A stretch of DNA of 64,000 bases from Maribacter_C sp047345145 (lineage in GTDB: Bacteria > Bacteroidota > Bacteroidia > Flavobacteriales > Flavobacteriaceae). Below the pieces are notes generated by a model. It saw only the letters and a program-made list of their open reading frames with translations. It was not told the DNA's origin and ran no database searches. Location: positions 62,001 to 126,000 of the forward strand of contig NZ_JBLFER010000004.1 in NCBI RefSeq assembly GCF_047345145.1. The letters are read 5' to 3'. Made by a program: the position numbers and the translations under genes. Within the stretch, counting starts at the first letter, position 1, and each line of letters opens with the position of its first letter. Of the stretch, positions 17,649 through 25,877 are shown in pieces.

Positions 17649-18293
17649 TTACGGTGCTAAGCGCTCCATTTTCCAATCTATATTTTCAACTGTATATCGA
17701 ATTCTGTCGTGCAATCGATTTGGTCTACCTTGCCAGAACTCTATCGAAACTGGTTTGACAATATAACCTCCCCACCAATCTGGGCGTTCAATTTCTTTAT
17801 TCTCATATTCCTTTTCAAGATTCTTTAATTTTTCCTCTAAAATTTCTCTTGACGGAATTACATTACTTTGATTTGATACTATTGCCCCAAACTTGCTGCC
17901 GTCTGGCCGAGATTCAAAATAACCATCAGATAAATTTTCAGCAATTTTCTCGGCTTTACCCTTTATAATAATTTGACGTTCAAGATTCGGCCAAAAAAAA
18001 GAAATACATACATTAGGGTTCTTCTCAATTGCTTTTCCTTTTTCACTTTTGTAATTGGTGTAAAAAATGAATCCCTCGTGGGTGTATTTCTTCAAAAGCA
18101 CAACTCTACTCTTTGGGAAACCGTCTAAACCGACTGTTGAAACGGTCATAGCATTTGGCTCATCTACTCCTTCTGAAGCTTCAACTTCATAAAACCACTT
18201 TTGAAAAAGTTCCATCGGATTATCTGAAATAGCATCTTCGGTCAATGCACTCTTATCGTATGACTTTCGGTAAGCTCCAAGATCTTTTTGCAT
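17649..18293 (-). CDS. pdxH: Pyridoxamine 5'-phosphate oxidase (PdxH)
   Basis: PdxH is an FMN enzyme that oxidises pyridoxamine or pyridoxine phosphate to pyridoxal phosphate. The 214 residues are standard length. Typical blocks are NAMTVSTVGLDGFPKSRVVLLK, FIFYTNYKSEKGK and, at the C terminus, PVSIEFWQGRPNRLHDRI with the substrate-binding Arg and His residues. It is a single gene with hairpins on both sides. Confidence 0.96.
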   Translation of the reverse strand: MQKDLGAYRKSYDKSALTEDAISDNPMELFQKWFYEVEASEGVDEPNAMTVSTVGLDGFPKSRVVLLKKYTHEGFIFYTNYKSEKGKAIEKNPNVCISFFWPNLERQIIIKGKAEKIAENLSDGYFESRPDGSKFGAIVSNQSNVIPSREILEEKLKNLEKEYENKEIERPDWWGGYIVKPVSIEFWQGRPNRLHDRIRYTVENIDWKMERLAP

Positions 18294-18343
18294 GGCTTCT
18301 TAGTATTAAAAATACATCTTGTAAAGTTCTATAAAAATTATAA

Positions 18344-18374
18344 GACCCCAAAGGTTTTCGAAACCTTTGGGGTC
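18344..18374 (-). terminator. Hairpin terminator downstream of rnz
   Basis: gaccccaaaggttt at 18344-18357 pairs perfectly with aaacctttggggtc at 18361-18374 around a 3-base loop. It is placed between the rnz stop and pdxH. Stems of this GACCCC-AAAGGTTTT type also recur as intergenic repeats in flavobacteria, as far as I recall. Confidence 0.6.
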
Positions 18375-18418
18375 GCTAAGTAAATTAGGTCTTAACTATT
18401 CTCGACTAGACAATAGTA

Positions 18419-19324
18419 TTAGAATTCAAAAACTTTTCCGTCATCTGCCAATTCAACTTTACCAAAAACTGTTTGAGCCTCTTCCTTAAAAGGTTCAATA
18501 GATTTATATCGTGTAGAGTAATGCCCTAAAATTAAAGTGCCAACCTCGGCCTCCTTAGCAATGGCCGCAGCTTCTTTAGCTGTCGCATGTTTTGTTTTAC
18601 TAGATAAATGCACTTCAGAATCTAAAAAAGTGGATTCATGATACAGTACATCCACATCTTTTATTTGCGGAATAATTTCAGGTTTGTAAGCCGTATCGCT
18701 ACAGTAAGCATATGCTTTTGGTCTCGGAGGATCGAAGCTCAGCTCAGCATTTGAGATTACTTGTCCGTTGTCTAATCTCACATCCTTCCCATTTTTTATG
18801 TTTTGATAGGATGATCTATCTATTTTGTATTCCTCAACCGCATCAATATTTAGCTTACGTTCACCCAACTTTTCTTTGAATAAGAATCCGTTGGTATACA
18901 CACGATGGTCTAAAGGAATAGTCTCAACGGACACCTTATCATCTTCATAAATAATTTCGGATTCTTTGGAAGTTAATTCGTGGAAAATCAGCAGATAGTT
19001 GGTCCATGAATCTCCTAATTTCAGAAGTAGCGTAATCGCTTCCTTGATACCTTTTGGTCCATAAATATGCATTTCTTTATCCCTTCCCAATAATCGGAAG
19101 GTTGAAATCAATCCTGGTAATCCGAAAAAGTGATCCCCATGTAAATGAGAAATAAAAATATGATTGATTCGAGAAAATTTCACCTTACTCTTACGCAACT
19201 GTACCTGCGTTCCTTCTCCACAATCAATTAAAAACATGTGATTTTTAATCTCAAGTATTTGAGAAGTAGGATTTGTCAAAGTTCTTGGTGTGGCCGCATA
19301 GCAGCCTAGTATATGAAGTTTCAT
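18419..19324 (-). CDS. rnz: Ribonuclease Z
   Basis: RNase Z is a metallo-beta-lactamase-fold endonuclease that trims tRNA 3' ends. The 301-residue protein begins MKLHILGCYAATPR and has the zinc motif SHLHGDHFFGLPGL near residue 60, YCSDTAYKPEI with a metal Asp, and ILGHYSTRY with the last His. Length and motifs fit the short bacterial form. It is the last gene of a leftward run with the pseudogene, the STAS-like gene and pyrBR upstream. Confidence 0.95.
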   Translation of the reverse strand: MKLHILGCYAATPRTLTNPTSQILEIKNHMFLIDCGEGTQVQLRKSKVKFSRINHIFISHLHGDHFFGLPGLISTFRLLGRDKEMHIYGPKGIKEAITLLLKLGDSWTNYLLIFHELTSKESEIIYEDDKVSVETIPLDHRVYTNGFLFKEKLGERKLNIDAVEEYKIDRSSYQNIKNGKDVRLDNGQVISNAELSFDPPRPKAYAYCSDTAYKPEIIPQIKDVDVLYHESTFLDSEVHLSSKTKHATAKEAAAIAKEAEVGTLILGHYSTRYKSIEPFKEEAQTVFGKVELADDGKVFEF

Positions 19325-19372
19325 AAAAATTGAAAATTGAAAGTGGAAAATGGAAAACGGAAAATCATATTT

Positions 19373-19740
19373 TCAACTATTACGTTTGGAGGATTTAACT
19401 ATTTCTGTCAAAAGCCTTATTATTTGAACATTCTCTGAATGAATTTTGGTTTAAACTTCTCTGCCCAAATAATCAGATTTATATAGCAAATCTAACCAAT
19501 ATCTAGTCTCATTAGCCTCCTTTAGCCCTATCGCCATTTTATGGGTGAATCCTTTTTACTTTCAGCATGTTCGGCTTCGCGAACCATTGCTCCGACGGAA
19601 GTACCTGATCTAATCAATTGTTTGGAAAGAACAAACTCCTTTTTATTTGATTGAATTTCTTTTACAATCTTTATAATTGACAAGGCAAAATCAAAACTTT
19701 TCTCTCCAACGATATTCTTTCTCCCATTTTCCATTTCCAA
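19373..19740 (-). pseudogene. Broken four-helix-bundle (23S rRNA IVS/Avd-like) gene
   Basis: The first 61 codons give EKSFDFALSIIKIVKEIQ, LSKQLIRSGTSVGAMVREAEHAESKKD, the N-terminal half of the four-helix-bundle family first known from 23S rRNA intervening sequences and related to Avd. At about 19547 the frame breaks: KDSPIKWR-stop is read, while the next frame gives HKMAIGLKEANETRYWLDLLYKSDYLG, the normal family sequence. One missing base (TTC to TC) explains this. A second lesion, an in-frame TAA after GREV, precedes the tail IIRLLTEIVKSSK. Both ends are flanked by purine-rich AAATTGAAA-type repeats in opposite orientation. The gene is therefore dead unless frameshifting occurs. Confidence 0.82.
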
Positions 19741-19774
19741 TTGTCGCTTTCAATTTTCCTCTTTCAATTTAGAA

Positions 19775-20107
19775 TTATATGCCTAAGTCCCTTTCTATTT
19801 CTTCCATTTCGATAATATCTCGAGCTTCCTGAAGAGTTGGCACGACAACAATTTCCTCTGGAACGTCATCGTAGCTAACTTTATTGGTTACCAAAACAAA
19901 TGACTTATTTGCACCTCGATGTGTATTTGACAGTTCTAGAAACTCCAAAACATCACCAGCACTTAATTTGGAAAAAGAAAATAGATTGATAATTAGATGA
20001 TCGTTCTCAATTTTTGAATAGGCATTATTCAAGTTTTCTAAAAACGCTGACAACTCAATATTCTCTTGAAACACCGTTGTGGTTGTTCCTTTTTTGTCAA
20101 AAACCAT
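19775..20107 (-). CDS. Small STAS-like protein of unknown function
   Basis: This 110-residue protein has alternating strands and helices: DHLIINLFSFSKLSAGDVLEFLELSNTHRGANKSFVLV. That pattern resembles STAS domains of anti-anti-sigma factors, although the phosphorylated Ser is not certain and relatives are often left as hypothetical. The C terminus is very acidic (IIEMEEIERDLGI). Its start lies 6 bases after the pyrB stop, so it is cotranscribed with pyrR-pyrB, yet no pyrimidine role is known. Confidence 0.65.
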   Translation of the reverse strand: MVFDKKGTTTTVFQENIELSAFLENLNNAYSKIENDHLIINLFSFSKLSAGDVLEFLELSNTHRGANKSFVLVTNKVSYDDVPEEIVVVPTLQEARDIIEMEEIERDLGI

Positions 20108-20112
20108 AGTGT

Positions 20113-21039
20113 TTACTTTATTTTTGAAGCTAATAGATAAATCACAGCCATACGTATGGCAACCCCATTCTCAACTTGATTCAATATAATAGATTGCTTT
20201 GAATCCGCTACATCACTCGTTATTTCAACTCCCCTGTTTATAGGACCTGGGTGCATAATCACAATCTCCTTATCTAAACTATCAAGTAGTGTTTTGTTCA
20301 CTCCAAATTGTTGCGTGTATTCTCTTGTAGTAGGAAAATAACTAATATCTAATCGCTCATTTTGAATACGCAGCATATTTGCAACATCACACCAGTTTAA
20401 AGCCTTCCGCAAATCGGTTTCAACTCCAACCCCTAAAGATTCCACATGTTTGGGAAGTAAGGTTTTTGGTCCACACACCTTAACATTGGCACCTTGTAAT
20501 TTGAGGGCAAAAATATTAGATAAGGCTACGCGGGAATGTAATATATCGCCTACTATTACAACATTTTTGCCCGCTACATCGCCGAGTTTTTCTCGAATGG
20601 AATACGAATCCAATAAAGCTTGTGTCGGATGCTCATGTGCCCCATCACCTGCATTTACAATAGAAGCGTTCACATGTTTGGATAAGAAAATACCAGCTCC
20701 AGGATTTGGATGCCGCATCACAACCATATCTACTTTCATAGACAAAATGTTGTTCACGGTGTCAATCAATGTTTCTCCTTTTTTCACGGAGGACTGTCCT
20801 GCAGAAAAATTAATAACATCGGCAGACAAACGCTTCTCAGCCAATTCAAAAGATAATTTTGTTCGTGTACTATTCTCAAAGAAAATGTTGGCAATGGTAA
20901 TATCTCGTAATGACGGGACTTTCTTTATTGAACGATTGATTACCTCTTTAAAGTGATCGGCAGTTTCAAAAATGAGCTGAATATCTTTTGCATTCAGATA
21001 TTTAACTCCCAATAAGTGTTTGACACTTAACTCGCTCAT
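20113..21039 (-). CDS. pyrB: Aspartate carbamoyltransferase catalytic chain (PyrB)
   Basis: PyrB joins carbamoyl phosphate and aspartate in the second step of pyrimidine synthesis. The 308-residue protein has the carbamoyl phosphate motif FFENSTRTKLSFE, the HPTQALLD block and MHPGPINRGVEI at the C terminus. Only one base separates its ATG from the pyrR stop codon. No pyrI regulatory chain is present, which fits an unregulated trimer controlled instead through PyrR or at transcription. Confidence 0.96.
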   Translation of the reverse strand: MSELSVKHLLGVKYLNAKDIQLIFETADHFKEVINRSIKKVPSLRDITIANIFFENSTRTKLSFELAEKRLSADVINFSAGQSSVKKGETLIDTVNNILSMKVDMVVMRHPNPGAGIFLSKHVNASIVNAGDGAHEHPTQALLDSYSIREKLGDVAGKNVVIVGDILHSRVALSNIFALKLQGANVKVCGPKTLLPKHVESLGVGVETDLRKALNWCDVANMLRIQNERLDISYFPTTREYTQQFGVNKTLLDSLDKEIVIMHPGPINRGVEITSDVADSKQSIILNQVENGVAIRMAVIYLLASKIK

Positions 21040-21040
21040 A

Positions 21041-21580
21041 CTATTTATTTATCAAATATATTACGTCTTTTCCGTCGTTCTCCTTCCACATTACTTTTAC
21101 TTTTTCATCATTAATCGCATCAACTTGTCTTCCTCTATAATTGGGCTGAATGGGTAAATGTCGACTGAATCTTCTATCTATTAATGTGAGTAACTCCACA
21201 TCTTTGGGTCTTCCAAAAGATTGAAGGGCCGTCAAGGCGGCGTTAATGCTCCTTCCTGTATACAAAACATCATCAATTAAAACCACATTTTTATCTTCAA
21301 CCAAGAAATCAATTTTTGTCTCAGTCGCTTCTAAGGTCTTATCACCTCTTCTAAAATCATCGCGATAAAAAGTAATATCTAAAAACCCAAGATCGATATG
21401 CTTTACCTTATATTCTTCTTTTAAAATTTTGGTGAGCCGTTCGGCGACGTAGGTTCCTCTGGGTTGTATTCCAATGAGTACAGTATTCGAAAAGTCTAAA
21501 TGATTTTCAAGAAGTTGACAAGCCAATCGGTGAAGGATGATGTTGATTTCTTTTTCGGAAAGAAGTACTTTTTGACTCAT
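21041..21580 (-). CDS. pyrR: Bifunctional pyr operon regulator / uracil phosphoribosyltransferase (PyrR)
   Basis: The frame is open from 21694, but PyrR proteins begin close to MSQKVLLSEKEINIILHRLA, so I start at the ATG at 21580 (179 residues). The PRPP-binding motif is VVLIDDVLYTGRSINAAL, and GIQPRGTYVAERL is the flexible-loop region. In Gram-positives PyrR binds pyr mRNA to control attenuation; in Bacteroidota its regulatory role is unproven. I see no classic PyrR-binding attenuator in the short leader. A TATTTTTG -7 box at 21606-21613 supports the chosen start. Confidence 0.92.
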   Translation of the reverse strand: MSQKVLLSEKEINIILHRLACQLLENHLDFSNTVLIGIQPRGTYVAERLTKILKEEYKVKHIDLGFLDITFYRDDFRRGDKTLEATETKIDFLVEDKNVVLIDDVLYTGRSINAALTALQSFGRPKDVELLTLIDRRFSRHLPIQPNYRGRQVDAINDEKVKVMWKENDGKDVIYLINK

Positions 21581-21605
21581 AGTGGACGTGAATCCTTTTG
21601 TGGGA

Positions 21606-21613
21606 CAAAAATA
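21606..21613 (-). promoter_or_regulatory. -7 box of the pyrR-pyrB promoter
   Basis: TATTTTTG on the minus strand matches TAnnTTTG, about 26 bases before the pyrR ATG. The -33 box is weak. Confidence 0.45.
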
Positions 21614-21738
21614 GACAATTCTGCTCAAACTACATGTGAAATCAAACGAACTCCTTTTTTGGTTTAAAAAACAACCAAAAATGTAACATTTCACTGGTTT
21701 AGATGTCCAACTAAAAGGTAGCTCTTAAATAAAAGACC

Positions 21739-23133
21739 ATGAAAAAATTAATTTTATTACTATTTGTGTTTACAGGATTCACCAACTTCTATGCACAAGA
21801 TATAACTGGACAATGGAATGGAGTTCTAAAAGAAATGAACTTACGTCTAGTTGTTCATATTACAAAAACAGAGGATGGCTATAGCTCAACCTTAGATAGT
21901 CCTGATCAAGGTGCGAAAGGAATTCCCGTAGCTATAACAACTTTTGAAAATAATACTCTCAAATTAGAAGCAGCCAATCTCGGAATCACATACTTTGGCG
22001 AATTCGTCGACGGAACTTTCAATGGCACTTTTATGCAAAGTGGATTCAAGATTCCCTTAATTTTAGGCAGAGAAGAAGTAGAAAAAGTAAACATAAATCG
22101 TCCTCAAGAACCAAAAGAACCTTATCCTTATTATACAGAGGATGTAAGCTTCGATAACACGAAAGCAAGCATCAAACTGGCAGGCACCCTTACTTTACCC
22201 AAAAAAGAAGGAAAATTTCCTGTTGTAGTTTTAATTTCAGGAAGTGGTCCTCAAGACCGCAACGAGGAACTATTAGGCCATAAGCCTTTTCTGATCATTT
22301 CTGATTATTTAACAAGAAATGGCATTGGGGTTTTGCGATTTGATGACAGAGGAGTAGGAAAATCAACGGGAAATTTTAGCACAGCGACCTCTGCAGATTT
22401 TGCAACAGATATTGAAAGTGCTATTTCATATTTAAAATCTAGAAAAGAAATCGATGTGACTAAAATTGGTTTGGTGGGTCATAGTGAAGGTGGCGTCATC
22501 GCGCCGATGGTTGCTGCAAAATCTGAAGATGTTAGTTATATCGTTCTTCTGGCAGGCACGGGTATTCGTGGAGACAAACTCTTATTACTGCAACAAGAAC
22601 TTATCGGAAGAGCCATGGGAATGTCTGAAGTCCAATTGCAAAGCTCAAAAGAACTTAGTACCGTGGTTTTTGAAATGATCGTAAGTTCTACCATAACCCA
22701 AGATTTAAAAACTGATGTGAAAAAATATATTGCCGAAGAAATAAACAAATTGTCAAACGAAGAACTTCCTGCAGGTATAAGTAAGGATGAAGAAAGCATC
22801 AATGGGCAAGTTGATCAGTTGACCACCCCATGGATGGTTTATTTTATGAAGCATGACCCGGCAAAAGTATTAGAGAATGTGAGCTGTCCTGTTTTGGCTA
22901 TAAATGGAGAAAAAGATTTGCAAGTGCCTCCAAAGGAAAATCTTGAAGCGATTAGAAAAGCATTAGAAAAAGGTGGTAATACTGATATTAGCACACAAGA
23001 ATTACCTGGCTTAAATCATTTGTTTCAAGAAAGCGTAACGGGGGCTCCAAGTGAATATGGTACTATTGAACAAACCTTTGCACCAGAGGCTTTGGAAGTT
23101 ATCTCAAGTTGGATATTGAAAAAGGTTAACTAA
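21739..23133 (+). CDS. Secreted alpha/beta hydrolase
   Basis: The 464-residue protein starts with a signal peptide (MKKLILLLFVFTGFTNFYAQ). Residues about 21-115 form a beta-rich N-terminal domain, DITGQWNGVLKEMNLRLVVH, of a kind seen before bacterial alpha/beta hydrolases. The hydrolase domain has the oxyanion region ISGSGPQDRNEEL, the nucleophile elbow GHSEGG near residue 249, Asp in INGEKDLQVPP and the catalytic His in PGLNHLFQ. It likely acts as an esterase or peptidase in the periplasm or outside; the substrate is unknown. It ends in a shared terminator with rpsA. Confidence 0.87.
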   Translation: MKKLILLLFVFTGFTNFYAQDITGQWNGVLKEMNLRLVVHITKTEDGYSSTLDSPDQGAKGIPVAITTFENNTLKLEAANLGITYFGEFVDGTFNGTFMQSGFKIPLILGREEVEKVNINRPQEPKEPYPYYTEDVSFDNTKASIKLAGTLTLPKKEGKFPVVVLISGSGPQDRNEELLGHKPFLIISDYLTRNGIGVLRFDDRGVGKSTGNFSTATSADFATDIESAISYLKSRKEIDVTKIGLVGHSEGGVIAPMVAAKSEDVSYIVLLAGTGIRGDKLLLLQQELIGRAMGMSEVQLQSSKELSTVVFEMIVSSTITQDLKTDVKKYIAEEINKLSNEELPAGISKDEESINGQVDQLTTPWMVYFMKHDPAKVLENVSCPVLAINGEKDLQVPPKENLEAIRKALEKGGNTDISTQELPGLNHLFQESVTGAPSEYGTIEQTFAPEALEVISSWILKKVN

Positions 23134-23155
23134 GCACTTAAAGCAAAAGTAAAAC

Positions 23156-23188
23156 AAAAAAACCCTGACCAAATAGTCAGGGTTTTTT
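23156..23188. terminator. Bidirectional terminator between hydrolase gene and rpsA
   Basis: aaccctgac (23161-23169) pairs with gtcagggtt (23176-23184); A-runs and T-runs flank both sides, so it can serve the rightward hydrolase gene and the leftward rpsA gene. Confidence 0.9.
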
Positions 23189-23211
23189 AATATACTAAGA
23201 TTTAAAATGGA

Positions 23212-25083
23212 TTACTTTTTACCAGCTTCCATCTTATCTTTCAACGCTTGTAAAGCTTCGTTAGCATCGCCTAAAGTTGGTTTTGCCTCATCAGCAGAAG
23301 CTTTCTGTCTTTTAACAGCAGCTTTTACATTACGTTTCTCTTCTTCTCTAAAGATTGCGGTGTGACTTGCCACAACACGCTTGAAGTCTTTGTTGAATTC
23401 AATGATCTTGAATTCGGCTTCTTCTCCTTTTCCGAGCTTATTACCGTCTTCTTTCTCTAAATGACGTTGCGGTACAAAAGCCGTTATGTCATCGTTGAAT
23501 TCAATAACAGCTCCTTTATCAACAATCTCAGTAATTGCAGCCTTATGAACTGTATCTAAAGCAAACTCCTTCTCATATTTATCCCAAGGGTTATCAGTAG
23601 TCTGTTTGTGACCTAAGCTTAACTTACGACCTTCAACATCTAATTCTAAAACCTCAACTTCTAAAGTATCACCTACAGCAGTAAACTCAGATGGGTGTTT
23701 GATTTTCTTCGTCCAAGAAAGGTCAGAGATATAGATCAATCCGTCAATACCTTCTTCTAACTCAACAAATACTCCGAAGTTTGTAAAGTTTCTTACGATA
23801 CCTTTATGCTTAGAAGCAACTGGGTATTTTGTTGTGATATCTGTCCATGGATCTGGAGTCATTTGCTTGATACCAAGAGACATCTTGCGATCTTCTCTAT
23901 CTAGTGTCAATACAACTGCTTCAACCTCATCACCAACTTTTACGAAATCTTGGGCAGAACGCAAGTGCGTCGACCATGACATTTCAGAAACGTGAATCAA
24001 TCCTTCAACACCTTCAACAACTTCGATGAACGCACCGTAGTCAGCAATAACGACTACTTTACCTTTCACCTTATCACCAATCTTGATGTCTTCAGACAAA
24101 GCGTCCCAAGGGTGCTTCTCTAATTGCTTCAAACCTAATTGGATTCTTGATTTGTTTTCATCAAAATCAAGAATTACTACATTCAATTTCTGGTCTAGCT
24201 CAACAACCTCATTCGGGTGGTTAATTCTACTCCAAGAAAGGTCAGTAATATGTACTAGACCATCAACACCACCTAAATCGATAAAGACGCCGTAAGAAGT
24301 AATGTTTTTAACAATACCTTCTAATACTTGGCCTTTTTCAAGCTGACTGATGATTTCTTTTTTCTGTTCTTCGATATCTGCTTCGATCAACGCTTTGTGT
24401 GATACAACAACGTTTTTGAATTCGTGGTTGATTTTCACCACTTTGAATTCCATTGTTTTATTCACATACTGATCGTAGTCACGAATTGGTTTCACATCAA
24501 TCTGCGAACCTGGTAAGAAAGCTTCGATTCCGAATACGTCGACAATCATACCTCCTTTAGTTCTGCATTTAACGAAACCACTAACTACCTCTTCTTTGTC
24601 ATGAGCCGCATTTACGCGATCCCAAGCCATGATAGTTCTAGCTTTTCTGTGTGAAAGTACTAACTGTCCACTTTTATCCTCACGGATATCAATCAACACC
24701 TCTACATTATCACCAACTTTTAAATCAGGATTGTAACGAAATTCGTTTAAAGAAATAACCCCTTCAGATTTTGCGTTGATATCGATAATTGCCTCACGGT
24801 CTGTTAAATACACAACAGTACCTGTAACAACCTCTTCATCAGCGGTATCTACGAAATTTTCAGAAACTAGTTTTTCAAACTCTTCTAATTTAGAGTCATC
24901 TACTTTCTCAATACCTTGTTCGTATTTCTCCCAATTGAAGTTTTCTAAAAATTCTTTTGGATCTTGGACGGGAGCCGCCTCTTTTACTTCTTCTACCGTT
25001 TCGGTAGTTTCTTGAACTGCTTCTGCAGTTTCTTGAATTGCTTCAGTAGTTTCTTCTACTTGAGCTTTTTTGTCTTCAGCCAT
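23212..25083 (-). CDS. rpsA: 30S ribosomal protein S1
   Basis: S1 helps mRNA bind the 30S subunit. The 623-residue protein carries six S1 repeats; clear copies include GQVLEGIVKNITSYGVFIDL, GDKVKGKVVVIADYGAFIEV and SKHKGIVRNFTNFGVFVELE. The N terminus is an extended acidic, Gln/Thr-rich tail (ETTEAIQETAEAVQETTETV) of low complexity, common in Bacteroidota S1. Since this group lacks Shine-Dalgarno sites, S1 is probably important for initiation. The leader is about 110 bases from a strong promoter at 25202-25232. Confidence 0.96.
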   Translation of the reverse strand: MAEDKKAQVEETTEAIQETAEAVQETTETVEEVKEAAPVQDPKEFLENFNWEKYEQGIEKVDDSKLEEFEKLVSENFVDTADEEVVTGTVVYLTDREAIIDINAKSEGVISLNEFRYNPDLKVGDNVEVLIDIREDKSGQLVLSHRKARTIMAWDRVNAAHDKEEVVSGFVKCRTKGGMIVDVFGIEAFLPGSQIDVKPIRDYDQYVNKTMEFKVVKINHEFKNVVVSHKALIEADIEEQKKEIISQLEKGQVLEGIVKNITSYGVFIDLGGVDGLVHITDLSWSRINHPNEVVELDQKLNVVILDFDENKSRIQLGLKQLEKHPWDALSEDIKIGDKVKGKVVVIADYGAFIEVVEGVEGLIHVSEMSWSTHLRSAQDFVKVGDEVEAVVLTLDREDRKMSLGIKQMTPDPWTDITTKYPVASKHKGIVRNFTNFGVFVELEEGIDGLIYISDLSWTKKIKHPSEFTAVGDTLEVEVLELDVEGRKLSLGHKQTTDNPWDKYEKEFALDTVHKAAITEIVDKGAVIEFNDDITAFVPQRHLEKEDGNKLGKGEEAEFKIIEFNKDFKRVVASHTAIFREEEKRNVKAAVKRQKASADEAKPTLGDANEALQALKDKMEAGKK

Positions 25084-25201
25084 TTGAAGAGTATTATTTG
25101 TATTCTACAACCTTACAAGAGTTAAACGATTAGCGTAGAAGCTGTTATATGATTTTTTTCTTTCCCTTTTTTCTCTTGAAAACTTTCGTTAAAAAGGGCT
25201 G

Positions 25202-25232
25202 CAAAAATACAGTTTTTATTTAAGTATACCAA
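25202..25232 (-). promoter_or_regulatory. rpsA promoter
   Basis: On the minus strand TTG at 25230-25232 is followed after 20 bases by TATTTTTG at 25202-25209, a near-ideal Bacteroidota promoter. Transcription should start near 25195, giving a long leader of about 110 bases that could hold autoregulation by S1. Confidence 0.75.
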
Positions 25233-25345
25233 CCTATTTTTTGAAAGTAACATTGGTTCGGGACTATTTTGTTGTATTTATCTTAAAAATCGGGCAAATA
25301 TTACTATCTTAGACTTTCAAATATTAACCGTTTAAATAATAACAA

Positions 25346-25726
25346 ATGAGCGTTAAAGCAAAGTACCAAGGAGTTTTGAACCTTGGTGAGCAATTAGGAA
25401 TTAAAGATGGAAACGTAACCGAAGAAGGTGGCGTTCTTAAAATAAAAGGTGTGGCGAATACGCCTTACGAAAAAGATCTTTTGTGGGATAAAATCAAAGA
25501 ATTAGGTGGCGAAAGTGCTTCTGATATCAAAGCGAATATTTCGGTTGCTGATGATTCTGTTTATCACAGACATACTGTTGCTGGTGGAGAATCTTTAAGT
25601 AAAATCGCAAAGCACTATTATGGTGATGCCATGAAGTACAAGCAGATTTTTGCTGCTAATACTAATATTCTTAGCAATCCAGATGTAATTCATCCAGATC
25701 AGGTTTTGGTTATTCCAAATCCGTAA
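25346..25726 (+). CDS. BON/LysM domain protein (Kbp/YgaU-like)
   Basis: This 126-residue cytoplasmic protein lacks a signal peptide. Residues 1-70 form a BON-like domain (LNLGEQLGIKDGNVTEEGGVLKIKGVANT), and residues 74-126 a LysM domain (HRHTVAGGESLSKIAKHYYG, then NPDVIHPDQVLVIP). The same arrangement and size is seen in E. coli Kbp (YgaU), a cytoplasmic potassium-binding protein, so the LysM here need not bind peptidoglycan. A strong terminator follows, and the accessory cassette island begins about 65 bases beyond it. Confidence 0.88.
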   Translation: MSVKAKYQGVLNLGEQLGIKDGNVTEEGGVLKIKGVANTPYEKDLLWDKIKELGGESASDIKANISVADDSVYHRHTVAGGESLSKIAKHYYGDAMKYKQIFAANTNILSNPDVIHPDQVLVIPNP

Positions 25727-25755
25727 AAAGTTAGACGTTTTAAATTGGATAAAAT

Positions 25756-25791
25756 TAAAAATACCGTTGCTAATAGTAACGGTATTTTTTT
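25756..25791 (+). terminator. Intrinsic terminator after the BON/LysM gene
   Basis: aaaataccgtt and aacggtatttt form a stem around a 9-base loop, followed by seven T residues. Confidence 0.88.
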
Positions 25792-25850
25792 GTTTTAATA
25801 TCTCTATATTACGGTTATAAAGGAAATAAGCGTAATCGTACGCTTAGTGA

Positions 25851-25863
25851 ATTGTTGTAGCAC
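25851..25863 (+). repeat. Left arm of cassette 1
   Basis: attgttgtagcac is the exact reverse complement of gtgctacaacaat at 26590-26602. It lies 14 bases before the TTG start of the first cassette gene. Confidence 0.85.
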
Positions 25864-25877
25864 ATTTAAGAAAAACC

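Noticed and set aside
19528..19740. The 70-codon frame as an intact small gene or an antitoxin
   Set aside because: The next frame continues the family sequence without a gap, so it is the first half of a frameshifted gene.
20450..20956. A 168-codon open frame antisense to pyrB
   Set aside because: Fully inside the conserved pyrB coding region, and its translation has no recognisable pattern.
21581..21694. N-terminal extension of PyrR to 21694
   Set aside because: The extra 38 residues do not resemble PyrR and contain the probable promoter box.
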